Positions 9,601-19,400 of a stretch of DNA of 53,706 nt are shown piece after piece. Source of the stretch: Spirulina sp. CCY15215. Its GTDB lineage: Bacteria > Cyanobacteriota > Cyanobacteriia > Cyanobacteriales > Spirulinaceae. The stretch spans positions 1 through 53,706 of the forward strand of contig NZ_JACSWA010000425.1 in the NCBI RefSeq assembly GCF_016888125.1. The letters are read 5' to 3'. The stretch's first letter is position 1. Each line of letters begins with the position of its first letter. The notes under the pieces were generated by a model. That model made no database searches and had not been told where the DNA came from. It saw nothing but the letters and a program-made list of their open reading frames with translations. A program made the translations under genes and the position numbers.

Positions 9601-12600
9601 CTTGGTGCAATGAATACTCTCAAAAATCAAATAGCCTGTATCTTTAATTCTCCGCCAATATTCGCTAAATATTTTTACAGGCAAATTGGGATCAATATCA
9701 CTAATATTTAACTGCAACAATTCTTCTGAGGAGTAATCTAAAGACCGACAAGCGGCTTGATTAACATAAGAAAAATTGCCTTGGCTGTCAATGCGGAAAA
9801 TCGCATCAGTGGCGCGATCCACGGCAAATTTTGTCAATTGTAGGGCTTCTTCTACCCGCTTCCGTTCTAAAGCATTGGTAAAAATTTCTCCCACCAACCG
9901 CAGGACATTCATGCTGGCAACCGTCCACCTTTTGTGATCGCCCACAGCATCAAATCCGACAAAACCGACAAACCGTCCGCGATCCGTCATGGGCAAGCAG
10001 AGAATAGATTGAATGGATTCTGCTTCCCATTTTGCTTGTTCTACGCTTGCTTCCACGGGAAGGAGGTAAAGATTGGGAACATGGAGAACTTGACCGCGTT
10101 TTAATTGAGGCAATGCCCAAGGAAAGGCAGTTACGGAAACCTCTTCTAATTGTTCTCTTTGAGTATCGATGTCCATAGCACACCATTCGTGAGTCTTGCT
10201 AATGGTTTCGCCATTGTCGGAAAGTTGGTACAGATAAGCGCGATCGATCTTGGCAAATATGCCGATCTGCTGCAAAGTATCGTTAATTCCGCGATCGATC
10301 TCATTGGCATCTAAATTAATAAATTGTGTAGAAATATGGGTCACTAAGGCTTCGATCGCCATGCGATGCTCGAGGGTAGCTTCGACTTGCTTGCGATCGC
10401 TAATATCCAAGGCAGTTCCAAACAGGCGAATCACTTCTCCGGTATCATTGGTTACGGGTTGTCCTCGCAAAAGGAGATAGTGAATTTCTCCATCAGGACG
10501 CTGAATGCGCTGTTCTAATTCATAAGGTTGACCAGTAGAGATCGCCCGTTGCATGGCTTCCTGGCTGGCAAGGCGATCGTCGGGATGAATATATTGGAGA
10601 TATTCTTGTCCGATCGGAGTGGAAGAGGAAATGAATTCTCTTGTGGATAGATTATCCTGTTTTTTGTTTTCTAATCCATAGATGCGGAAGAGTTCATCAG
10701 ACCAGGTAACTCGACCGGAAATCAGGTCGATTTCCCAGTCCCCCACATGGGTCACTTTTTGCGCCTCCGCCAGCCTTTGCGTACTTTCTTGTAGTGCGGC
10801 TTGGGATTCTTTTTCCGGGGTGATATCTCGCGCTACGGCATAGATTAAACCTTCTTCGAGATAGGATGTGGCACTCCATGCCAGCCATTTATAATCTCCA
10901 TTGGCGCAACGGTAGCGATTTTGAAAATTGACGTTCAACACTCCACCTTTACCCAAAGTTTGCGTCTCGGCAAGGGTTGAGTCGCGATCGTCGGGATGGA
11001 CGAATTCGAGATAGGGTTGAGCCAATAGGGTTGCGTGGCTATGCCCCAATATTTTCGACCAGGCTGGGTTAATGCGCTTGAAATAGCCGTCAATTCCCGC
11101 AATACAGAGCAGATCTGCTGACAGGGTGAAAAAGCGATCGCGATCGGCTTCGGCTTTTTTGCGTTGGGTAATATCGGTCATCATGCCCAAGGAACCGATA
11201 AACTGTCCCTTCTGCCAAAGAGGAGAAATAGAAATCATCACCCAAACTGATTCTCCCGAACGATGGGTTAATTTCAAATCGTATTGTTCCGAACCGACAG
11301 TTTGTGGCTGTTGTAAAATTGGGGCGAATATTTCCCGCATTTCTGCGTTTATAAAACGGGTGTAAGATTTGCCAATAATATCTTTGGGATCGTATCCAAT
11401 TGTGTTTGCAGCGCGGTGATTGGCGAAATCAATGCAGCCTTGGCGATCGATGATAATGATGCCCTCGTTTGCCGTTTCTACAATATAACGATAGCGTTCT
11501 TCGCTTTCTTTGAGGGCAACTTCAGTTTGCCAGCGTTGTTGGGTTGAAGAGATAGACACTGCGACAGATTGAAGCAAGGAAACTTCAGACGCATCCCATA
11601 TTTTGGCCTCGACGCAGTTATCAAAGCCAATAAAGCCGAAAAATATCCCATTCACTTGTAAGGGTAAAACTAAAATCGAGAGAATCTCTTGTTCGGTGAG
11701 AATCTCTTGCATGGGACTGGATAAATTAGTCACCAAGTCGGAAATCGTTTCTCCTCGTCTGAGAATCTCTGCAAATTCGAGGCTAAAATCCTTGTAGGGC
11801 AGATTTTGATAAATCGGGTTATTGATTTCGGGGTTAATGCCTTCGGCACACCATTCTGCTTTTTGGCTCATCCGCAGTCCTTGCAGTTCGTCTCGGTCAT
11901 TTTCAAATAAATAAACTCGCGATGCCCCTGAAGTAGTTCCGAGGATGTGAAGGATGTTATCGTAACAGGAGCAAGGGTTTTGGCAATCTAAGAGTTTTTG
12001 CCCGATTGCGACTAAGGCTGCTAAATAGCGCTGGCGTTTTTGCCCGATCGCCTCTTGTTGTTTCTGCTGTATAATATCACTTATGCAACCGATTAGGGGT
12101 TTTTCTCCATCAGGATGAGTAAAAATACTTTTTTTAGTTGAGATTGTATGTTGAGTGCCTTCTGCTGAACTGTGGGCAATACTTTGATTCTCTTGGTTTT
12201 TCACGAAAACCGGTTTTGCGATCGCCTTCAAGATTTGAGCGGCAAATTTCCAGTTTGTTTCGATGGGACAGCGATCGCACTGCTTCTGAGTGTTTATACT
12301 ATGGCGCAGGGTCGTATGACGCAAGATTCGTAAAAATTGGCGGCGATTGAGGTCTTCTAGGACTAAAAAATCTTGGACTCCTGCCCTAAGAGCTAGTCTA
12401 GCAAGTTCGGGATCGTCGCGATCGCTGAGGAGAATGAGAGGGGGTTGGGAAAAGTAAAAATTGGGGAAATAACGATCTTCTACAGGGTTATTTTCTTCTC
12501 TATTGAGGGGAAAACATTGTGCGATCGCCTTGATATTTTCCTCGCGATCGCCAGAGAATAGAGCTAATAAAACAAGATCAAAAGTCTCTTGCTTCATGCG

Positions 12601-12750
12601 AGTCATGGCGATCGCAGCACTATCCACACGAGTCAGGTTGATTTTGTCGCGAGATTCATCTAGCCATCTCGCGATCGGGTTATTGAATTTTGATTGACTT
12701 TCCAACAACAAAAGTTTAATTGACTTTTGAGCGATCGTTTTTTCCAACAT
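6622..12750 (-). CDS. Giant multi-sensor PAS/GAF histidine kinase
   Basis: 2042 residues with no membrane helices. Reading order: a receiver-like domain (about 11-145), a weak PAS-like remnant (165-230), GAF (245-405), three PAS (415-530, 535-650, 665-785), GAF (795-965), two PAS (972-1082, 1098-1215), GAF (1225-1392), PAS (1398-1522), GAF (1530-1675), PAS (1690-1810), HisKA with the phospho-acceptor His1824 in SHELRTP, and an HATPase domain with N, G1 (DRGRGI) and G2 (GTGLGL) boxes. The kinase core looks active. The N-terminal receiver lacks the conserved Lys (FLVLEDL), so it is probably degenerate. The second and third GAF domains are clearly related by duplication. No response regulator is adjacent, so this is an orphan cytosolic sensor. 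Ligands cannot be read from sequence. Confidence 0.9.
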   Translation of the reverse strand: MLEKTIAQKSIKLLLLESQSKFNNPIARWLDESRDKINLTRVDSAAIAMTRMKQETFDLVLLALFSGDREENIKAIAQCFPLNREENNPVEDRYFPNFYFSQPPLILLSDRDDPELARLALRAGVQDFLVLEDLNRRQFLRILRHTTLRHSINTQKQCDRCPIETNWKFAAQILKAIAKPVFVKNQENQSIAHSSAEGTQHTISTKKSIFTHPDGEKPLIGCISDIIQQKQQEAIGQKRQRYLAALVAIGQKLLDCQNPCSCYDNILHILGTTSGASRVYLFENDRDELQGLRMSQKAEWCAEGINPEINNPIYQNLPYKDFSLEFAEILRRGETISDLVTNLSSPMQEILTEQEILSILVLPLQVNGIFFGFIGFDNCVEAKIWDASEVSLLQSVAVSISSTQQRWQTEVALKESEERYRYIVETANEGIIIIDRQGCIDFANHRAANTIGYDPKDIIGKSYTRFINAEMREIFAPILQQPQTVGSEQYDLKLTHRSGESVWVMISISPLWQKGQFIGSLGMMTDITQRKKAEADRDRFFTLSADLLCIAGIDGYFKRINPAWSKILGHSHATLLAQPYLEFVHPDDRDSTLAETQTLGKGGVLNVNFQNRYRCANGDYKWLAWSATSYLEEGLIYAVARDITPEKESQAALQESTQRLAEAQKVTHVGDWEIDLISGRVTWSDELFRIYGLENKKQDNLSTREFISSSTPIGQEYLQYIHPDDRLASQEAMQRAISTGQPYELEQRIQRPDGEIHYLLLRGQPVTNDTGEVIRLFGTALDISDRKQVEATLEHRMAIEALVTHISTQFINLDANEIDRGINDTLQQIGIFAKIDRAYLYQLSDNGETISKTHEWCAMDIDTQREQLEEVSVTAFPWALPQLKRGQVLHVPNLYLLPVEASVEQAKWEAESIQSILCLPMTDRGRFVGFVGFDAVGDHKRWTVASMNVLRLVGEIFTNALERKRVEEALQLTKFAVDRATDAIFRIDSQGNFSYVNQAACRSLDYSSEELLQLNISDIDPNLPVKIFSEYWRRIKDTGYLIFESIHCTKDDRTFPVEMSVNYLEFKGEEFCFCFVRDISERQAAHRDRQQADIILKESEEKYRNLQETFSDAILIADLEGNLLGANRKAEELLGYSKAELSQMHFSQIHPPEELPKAIANFQKDALTKSPSYFADTLVLTKDGQRISVDISSNFSKVGGKWLVQGVFYDITDRKQAEAKIQYRLSLERLIATISSQFINLESEEVKFGIQAALQQVGKFAEVDRCYVFAIDSERQTMRNLYEWCTPGVQSHRATGEDVPLSVYPWFIGQIQRFEVVNVPRLGDLPPEAGFEKECLEAQSVLSMLNVPMLVRGKLLGFMGFDAVHSEKQWNADDIGLLRIIGEIFAHTLERQRAELQVRESEERFRQLAENIASVFWMTDWMTDPAKQQIIYVSPAYETIWGRACEEVYTRPLSFIEAIHADDRDRVIAAFPQQICGKYDEEYRILRPDGEIRWIRDRAFPICNKSGQVYRVAGIAEDISDRKRSDEALRAIAEGTAAQIGSEFFRSLVRHLAEVLQVRYAFISQCLDPEKTRVRTLAFWQGQDFGDNFEYDLAHTPCESVIQGKVCLYPCDSQKLFPKDEDLVTLNVESYSAIPLNDSGGNILGHLAIMDVKPMTDTRTPELIVRIFAARAGAELERLQAEEALQTSKERLQLALEGSALGLWDWHLTTGETYFSPQWKTMLGYREEELENVYGTWERLVHPEDLPEVLDILHAHIEGRTPVYQAEFRMATKQGDWKWICARAQVFEWDEEGKPVRMTGTHKDISDRKAIDRMKDELISVISHELRTPMTSVRGALGLLATGKLGELTNKGQSMLEIAINNTDRLSRLINDILDLQRIESGQFNLKFQRCNAYDLCTQALEMLQDLAQKRGVTFSLSCADTSEIWVDPDYFMQILSNLLTNAIKFSEPGMVVSLEAREDEGQFLFCVGDRGRGIAPEHQDSIFERFHQVDASDSRQKGGTGLGLAICRSLVELHGGKIWVKSTVGEGSSFYVMIPLESDLI
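8479..8502. repeat. 12-bp tandem duplication inside the kinase gene
   Basis: ATCTGTCATCCA occurs twice head to tail (8479-8490 and 8491-8502). It encodes a doubled Trp-Met-Thr-Asp block (FWMTDWMTDPAK) at the start of the sixth PAS domain. The reading frame is preserved. Confidence 0.8.
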
Positions 12751-12875
12751 TGCCTTTACTTGTTGCTACTCTGTTGAGGCAAGATATCCCTAAACTATCA
12801 GTTTACAAAAAGATTGTGAAAAACTCGTGAAAATTGTGGGCTGGATCGATGGGACTCTTGGCGATCGCGATACCT

Positions 12876-13349
12876 CTATAGCTGTATTTTCCCATTCTGC
12901 ACCCATTTACGAACGGTTTCAACCAGTTCTCTTTGCTCTTTCCAGAAAAATGCGGGTAAATGCTCTAAAGGAAACCAATAAAGAGTATAGTTGATAGTCG
13001 AGTCCGTCGGTTGCCCGTGTATTTGCTTCGTTTGATATAAAAAATAATAAACTTTCTTCCATTCTTTCTTAAATAAACTTAGTCTTTCTTTCATGCCTAA
13101 ATCCGCAATAAGTTCTAACTCTGTTAGTCCCGCTTCTTCCTCAATTTCCCGACGTGCAGCTTGTTCTGGGGTTTCTCCTGCTTCAATATGTCCCTTGGGT
13201 AAAACAAGTTTATCATTCTTTCCTTCTCCCACTAAAGCAACATAAATCACCTCATCTTCCGTGCGAAGAACGACTCCTCCCGCAGAAATACTTTCGGGGA
13301 TATTGGCAGGTCTTTGGTACCAACTGTCATCAATTACAATCATTGTCAT
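12876..13349 (-). CDS. NUDIX hydrolase
   Basis: 157 residues. A perfect Nudix box runs from Gly53 to Leu75 (G-x5-E-x7-REIEEEAGL), with the metal-binding glutamates in place. The compact size and the lead-in KLVLPKGH resemble diadenosine-polyphosphate or (d)NTP pyrophosphohydrolases of the MutT/Ap4A type. The substrate cannot be decided from sequence. The ATG start overlaps the TGA stop of the upstream ABC transporter gene as ATGA (13346-13349), indicating translational coupling. Why a Nudix enzyme is coupled to an exporter is unclear. Confidence 0.9.
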   Translation of the reverse strand: MTMIVIDDSWYQRPANIPESISAGGVVLRTEDEVIYVALVGEGKNDKLVLPKGHIEAGETPEQAARREIEEEAGLTELELIADLGMKERLSLFKKEWKKVYYFLYQTKQIHGQPTDSTINYTLYWFPLEHLPAFFWKEQRELVETVRKWVQNGKIQL

Positions 13350-15097
13350 AACACGGCTTTTTCTAATTGTTGTTGTTTCCAGAGATGTTGATATAAACCC
13401 GGTTTTACGATTAATTCTTCATGAGTTCCCATTTGCACAATCTCTCCCTCATTCATGACAAAAATGCGATTGGCTGTAGCTGCGGCTGAGAGTTGATGAG
13501 AAATAAAAATAACCGTGCGATCGCCTACTTCGCTGGTAGAAAGAAGCCCTAAAATTTCCGTTGCGGTTTGATTATCCACACTAGAAAGGGCATCATCTAA
13601 GATTAACACGGGAGCATCAACAATGAGGGCGCGAGCGAGAGATGCGCGTTGTCGCTGTCCTCCTGAAAGAGTAATTCCTCGCTCTCCTACAAGGGTATCA
13701 TATTGACGGGGAAAGTTGAGTATTTCTGGGTGAATTTGTGCCTGTTTGGCCGCATCTTCGATCTCAAATTGTTCTGCTAAAGGTTGACCATAACGAATAT
13801 TATTTTTAATGGCCGTACTGAAAAGAAAACTATCTTGAGGAACGTAGGCGATCGCCTCTCGTAAATCCTTTAGGCGCAGTTTTGTGATATCATATCCATC
13901 TAGGAATACTTGTTCCGGGGCGAGATCCAATAAGCGGGGTAAAGCATTAGCCAAAGTTGATTTTCCCGAACCAATTGGACCGACAATTGCAATAGTTTCT
14001 CCAGGTTCGATAATAAAATTTATGTCTTTTAATACCCGTCGCTCCGTTCCTTGATAGGTGAAATTAAGATTTTGAACGCTAATTTTTCCTTGAACTAATT
14101 CTGGAGGTAAAACCATTGCTCCCTCTTCATCTTGGATAGAAGGAGAAGCCATAAGAATAGATTCAATGCGATCGATGCTAACCTCTCCCCGTTGATATGC
14201 CGTAATCGTAAACCCTAATAAAGCAGTAGGAAATACTAATCGTTCTACAAACAGAATTAAAGCCACAAAATCGCCAATAGAAATTTCTCCAACTTCGATC
14301 GCTGCTGTTCCCAACCACAATAAAATCAATAAAGAAATATAAACCAATCCCTCAATAATAGGAAAGAGTAAATTTCTCGTTCTTGCTAACTTTAAATTGG
14401 CTTCTAATAAACTGCGATTTTTGCCTTTAAAAGCACTTATTTCATTCAGTTCTTGAGCATAAATTTTAATTAAAGCAATTCCACTCATATCCTCTTGAAT
14501 CAATTGACTCAGATCGGAAAGATTTTCTTGTACATCTCTTTGCTCCATTCGCAGTTTATCACTAAATAACTGCACGGCTATTAACATTAAGGGATAAATT
14601 GCTAAAGCACACAATGTTAGCTTAATATGAATACCCAACATGACCGGAAGAGTAAAACAATAAGCAAACAGCGTATTCACTAAACTCAAAACTGCAAAAC
14701 CCAATAAGCGACGAATATTATCAACGTCACTGGTAGAGCGATTCATCAGATCGCCAATAGAATTAACAGCAAAATAAGCCGGCTGTAGTTTTAATAAATG
14801 TTGAAAAATTCGTTGTTTGAGGTCAACTTCGACTTGACGACCAACCCCAAACATGGTAATTCTTGAAGCCATGCGGAATGACCACATGAGGGAGGCAAAA
14901 ATAAAAATAAGAAAGACAAAGCGGAGAATATTACTAAAATTTAGTGCGCCTTGGAGATCATCGATCGCATCGCGAATGAATAAAGGAATAAAAACACCAA
15001 TAACATTAACAATAAACAACGCGATCATCCCCAAAGTAACGTGCTGCCAATGGGGACGAAGATAAGTTAATAATTTTTTCAGTCTCGGATTCAACAT
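13346..15097 (-). CDS. ABC half-transporter, fused membrane and ATPase domains
   Basis: 583 residues: an N-terminal exporter-type six-helix membrane domain (about 20-315), then an ATPase domain with Walker A GPIGSGKST (373-381), Q-loop, signature LSGGQ (477-481), Walker B LILDD (498-502) and H-loop ISHQ. The residue after the Walker B aspartate is Asp502 rather than the usual catalytic Glu. This is the pattern of the degenerate-site subunit in heterodimeric exporters such as TM287/288 or MdlA/MdlB. A partner half-transporter would then be expected, but none lies in the window. It sits between a pentapeptide-repeat gene (41 bases upstream) and an overlapping Nudix gene. The substrate is unknown. 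Confidence 0.88.
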   Translation of the reverse strand: MLNPRLKKLLTYLRPHWQHVTLGMIALFIVNVIGVFIPLFIRDAIDDLQGALNFSNILRFVFLIFIFASLMWSFRMASRITMFGVGRQVEVDLKQRIFQHLLKLQPAYFAVNSIGDLMNRSTSDVDNIRRLLGFAVLSLVNTLFAYCFTLPVMLGIHIKLTLCALAIYPLMLIAVQLFSDKLRMEQRDVQENLSDLSQLIQEDMSGIALIKIYAQELNEISAFKGKNRSLLEANLKLARTRNLLFPIIEGLVYISLLILLWLGTAAIEVGEISIGDFVALILFVERLVFPTALLGFTITAYQRGEVSIDRIESILMASPSIQDEEGAMVLPPELVQGKISVQNLNFTYQGTERRVLKDINFIIEPGETIAIVGPIGSGKSTLANALPRLLDLAPEQVFLDGYDITKLRLKDLREAIAYVPQDSFLFSTAIKNNIRYGQPLAEQFEIEDAAKQAQIHPEILNFPRQYDTLVGERGITLSGGQRQRASLARALIVDAPVLILDDALSSVDNQTATEILGLLSTSEVGDRTVIFISHQLSAAATANRIFVMNEGEIVQMGTHEELIVKPGLYQHLWKQQQLEKAVL

Positions 15098-15138
15098 TTT
15101 TCAATTAGCAAGTATTTTAAATTCAAACCCGTTGGATG

Positions 15139-16035
15139 TTAGTCGCAGTCTGCTCCCGTTTCAATTAATCTTCGGATTTCTTTTTCCTCAGAAATAATAA
15201 CATCGCAAAAGTCAGTATTGACCAAATAGGCTCGGTCTAAATTTACCCCCATTAAATTTGCTTCTCGTAAGATAGCGCGATCGAGATTGGCATTTTCTAG
15301 ATTACTCTCTTGCAAGTCTGCTCGGGTTAAGTTGGCCAAGGTTAGATCGGCTGAAGTCAAATCGGCTGATTGTAAAATACTCTCCGATAAGTTAGCTTCT
15401 ACTAAACTCGTCCCTCTGAGGTTAGCATAGCTCAAGTTTGCTCCCGATAAATTCGCATTTCTCAATTTTACACCCCTTAAATTCGCCTCAAATAAATCCG
15501 CTTCTGCTAAATTTGCTGCAACAAGATCGACATTTTGCAAAATTGCTCCAACTAAACTGGCACCTTGAAGGTTTGCTCCTCCCAGATAAACATTTTGCCA
15601 GCGAGAATTGTCGAAACTGGCGTTTTGAAATTGTCCGGCTTCGAGGGCGATCGCAATTAAACTGGCTTCATTCAGGTTAGCATTGCCTAAATTTGCCCCT
15701 TGTAAGCTGGTACCGTGCAGAATTGCTTCGGTTAAATTCGCCCCAGTTAAATTGGCATTTCGCAGATTGGTACCCACGAGTCGAGTATGACTGAGATTAG
15801 CACCCATGAGGTTAACACCCTGCAAATTCATTTGAGATAGGTTGGCATGACTGAGGTTGACACCTTGCCAGTTTATGGGCATTCTGCGACCATCAATCCC
15901 TCTGAGGTTGACATTTTGCAAATCGCAGTAAGGGCAGTTATTGAGTTGATTTAAGAGGAAAGGGGCAGAAAAAGCAATAGGAGTCGCAAATCCAATCAGG
16001 AGAAAAGCGGCGATCGCATTAAGTTGTTTAAACAT
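15139..16035 (-). CDS. Secreted pentapeptide-repeat protein
   Basis: 298 residues from ATG 16035. A signal peptide is evident (MFKQLNAIAAFLLIG, cleavage likely after AFSA), followed by more than thirty A(N/D)LxX pentapeptides, which fold into a right-handed square beta-helix. A short tail with CDVIISEEKE closes the protein. Its predicted export implies a periplasmic or thylakoid-lumen location, and the function of such lumenal repeats is unknown. The frame stays open to a TTG at 16098, but that adds 21 residues ahead of the signal peptide. ATG 16035, with GGAG ten bases upstream, fits better. It is probably first in an operon with the ABC transporter and Nudix genes. Confidence 0.85.
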   Translation of the reverse strand: MFKQLNAIAAFLLIGFATPIAFSAPFLLNQLNNCPYCDLQNVNLRGIDGRRMPINWQGVNLSHANLSQMNLQGVNLMGANLSHTRLVGTNLRNANLTGANLTEAILHGTSLQGANLGNANLNEASLIAIALEAGQFQNASFDNSRWQNVYLGGANLQGASLVGAILQNVDLVAANLAEADLFEANLRGVKLRNANLSGANLSYANLRGTSLVEANLSESILQSADLTSADLTLANLTRADLQESNLENANLDRAILREANLMGVNLDRAYLVNTDFCDVIISEEKEIRRLIETGADCD

Positions 16036-16445
16036 CAATCCATTGCTCCAAAAAAGGACTAACTTTGACAAGGAGTCTGCGAAGATTTTTGTAATCAACT
16101 AAACCATCATGGTGTAAACGTCCCAGAATAATTCCAGGATGTTTCTTTTGCGATCGCGCAAAAGATTTATTTGAGTTACCGGATATTGTACTATTTGTGA
16201 TATTGGCGTTTTTAGCATAAATACCGCCCCTCGACTATCACTTAAATTCAAGAGGGAACGCCATTGATTGTTTCTTGTCAAGTATATCAGCAAAAATTGG
16301 CGATCGCCACAATCTCACCCCTCTGCAAATCATACCAAATCTCCTTTGGTTTGCGATCGCTTCCTCTCCCTCAGTATTTATACACAATCAAAGCATCGTT
16401 CTCCCATCTACAATAGAAAAGAAGCAAGTTAGCAAGGTTGAGAAA
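16036..16445. other. Divergent intergenic region, pentapeptide gene / chelatase gene
   Basis: 410 bases between divergent starts, so it should hold promoters for both genes, though I see no strong -35/-10 pair. It contains three HIP1 octamers and a hairpin at 16334-16350 (ACCAAA/TTTGGT, loop TCTCC). The frame of the chelatase gene remains open from 16275, but its translation does not resemble the family N-terminus, and I see no other convincing gene. Confidence 0.5.
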
Positions 16446-19400
16446 ATGAAACGCATCGTTTTAATTACGGGGTTTGAAACCTTTAACGCGGACTTGTACC
16501 GAAAAGCTGCTAAATTAGCGCGATCGCGGTGTCCTGAATTAGAAATCTTTACGTTTAGCGATCGCGATCTCGCTACCCAACCGGATACTGTTACAGAATC
16601 TCTCAAAAATGCCGATGTTTTCTTTGCCAGTCTCCTCTTTGATTACGAACAGGTTATCTGGTTGCGAGAAAGAGTGCAAGAGATTCCTATTCGCCTTGTT
16701 TTCGAGTCTGCTTTAGAGTTAATGAGTTTGACGAAATTGGGTAAATTTGCGATCGGTGACAAACCGAAAGGAATGCCTAAACCGATTCAATTTATTCTCA
16801 GTAAGTTTTCTAGCGGACGAGAAGAAGATAAACTGGCAGGATATATTAGTTTTCTCAAAATAGGTCCAAAACTACTCAAATTTATCCCTGCGAAAAAAGT
16901 TCAAGATTTGCGAAACTGGCTGATTATTTACGGCTATTGGAATGCGGGAGGATTGCAAAATGTTGCCTCTCTCTTTTGGACGTTAGGGGAGAAATACCTT
17001 AATTTAAAAATTGGTGAAATTCCCGCCCCCATTGAAACGCCAAACATGGGACTCTTACACCCCGATTATCAAGGTTATTTTACATCACCGCGAGAGTATT
17101 TAGATTGGTATATTTTGAGGCAACAGGCAGCAGGCAACAGGCAACAGACCCCAGTTATCGGTATTTTGCTGTACCGCAAGCACGTTATTAGTCAACAGCC
17201 TTATATTCCTCAATTGATTAGTAAATTTGAACAAGCTGGACTCATTCCTCTCCCCATTTTTATTAATGGAGTTGAAGGTCACGTAGCGGTTAGAGATTGG
17301 ATGACGACGGTAGATGAAGGGAAAAATAAGCCCAAGAATTCTACTCTTTCTCAAGATGCTGTAGAAGTAGATATCATTGTTTCTACGATTGGTTTTCCCC
17401 TCGTTGGCGGACCGGCGGGATCGATGGAAGCAGGACGACAAATTGAGGTTGCACGGCGCATTCTCACCTCAAAAAATGTTCCTTATATTATTGCTGCACC
17501 GTTGCTCATTCAAGATATTTACTCGTGGACACGACAAGGGATCGGTGGACTGCAAAGCGTTGTTCTCTATGCTTTACCGGAATTGGATGGCGCGATCGAT
17601 ACCGTCCCATTAGGAGGATTAGTCGGTGAAGATATTTACCTCGTACCTGAAAGAGTGAACCGTTTAATCGGCAGAGTAAAAAATTGGATTCAATTAAAAC
17701 AAACTCCTCCAGAAAAACGAAAAATTGCAATTCTTCTCTACAACTTTCCGCCTGGATATGGGGCGACAGGAACAGCCGCACTTTTAAATGTTCCTAAAAG
17801 CCTTTTAAATCTACTCAAATCTTTACAAAAACAGGGTTATAATGTGGGAGAATTACCCGAAGAAGGAGAAGCATTAATCGATCGCATCAAAAAAGAAGAC
17901 GAAAATACAAACACTGCTCACAGAGTGAACATTAAAACCCTAGAACAATGGTTAGGATATCTTTTAACAACCCGCATTGAGAAACAATGGCATAATCTCA
18001 AAGATACGGGAATTAAAACCTTTGGCGATGATTTTCTCCTGGGTGGTATACAGTTAGGTAATATTTGGATTGGTGTACAACCTCCTTTAGGCATTTCTGG
18101 CGATCCCATGCGCTTAATGTTTGAAAAAGATTTAACACCCCATCCTCAATATGCTGCTTTTTATAAGTGGTTACAAAATGATTTTCAAGCCTCAGCCGTA
18201 GTTCATTTTGGAATGCACGGAACAGTCGAATGGTTGCCAGGATCGCCATTAGGAAATACGAGCTATTCTTGGTCGGATATTTTGTTGGGAAACTTGCCAA
18301 ATTTATATATTTATGCTTGTAATAATCCCTCAGAATCAATTTTAGCAAAACGTCGGGGTTATGGTGTTCTCATTTCTCATAATGTACCGCCTTATGGTCG
18401 TGCAGGATTGTATAAAGAGTTAACAGTATTACGGGAATTAATTGCTGAATATAGAGAAGATACAGAGAAAAATCAGCTTCTCAAGGAGGCAATTTGTCAG
18501 AAAATTATTGATTCGGGAATTGATTCTGATTGTGTTTTTGCAGAGGGAGAAAAATTAGGGATTGCTTTTACAATGGAAAATGCAAAATTGTTTAGCAAAA
18601 ACGCATTAAATCAATATTTTGTCAAGGTGTATGAGTATCTGCAAATTGTTGAACAGCGTCTCTTTTCTTCCGGCTTACATACCCTGGGAGAGAATCCTTC
18701 TTTTGAGATATTGCGATCGTATTTAGATGCGTATTTTGGCGAGTTTTATTTTCCCGAAGAGACAATGCAAGGGATTTATGAGGGAGAGGAAGGCGATCGC
18801 CTCCTCAAAGCAGCAGAATATTGGCATCTCAAACAGGAAACTCAACTCCCAGAAGATTTTCCACAAAAGCTAGAAGAAGCCTTACAAATTCGCCATCTAC
18901 TCATGCAAACAGAAGACGAATTAAACAACTTATTGCGAGGGTTAAATGGAGAGTATATTCCTGCTGCACCAGGAGGGGATTTATTACGCGATGGTGTGGG
19001 TGTATTGCCCACTGGAAGGAATATTCACGCCTTAGATCCCTATCGAATGCCCTCTCCCGCAGCCAATGCGAGAGGACAGGAAATTGCCCGTAAGATCATC
19101 CAACAAAACTTGGACGAAAAGGGAACATATCCCGAAACCGTTGCGGTGATGTTATGGGGATTAGATACAATTAAAACCAAGGGAGAATCTTTAGGAATTT
19201 TACTCGAATTAGTGGGGGCTGAACCTGTTAAGGAAGGGACGGGAAGGATCGTCCGCTACGAGTTAAAATCTTTGGCAGAAATTGGACATCCTCGCATTGA
19301 TGTATTAGGTAATTTATCTGGTATTTTCCGCGATAGTTTTGTTAATATTATTGAACTGTTAGATGACCTGTTTCAACGAGCAGCAAATGCGGAGGAATCT

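Noticed and set aside
16099-16293. 64-codon minus-strand frame upstream of the pentapeptide gene
   Set aside because: It has no family resemblance and weak start context, and it lies in a divergent promoter region.
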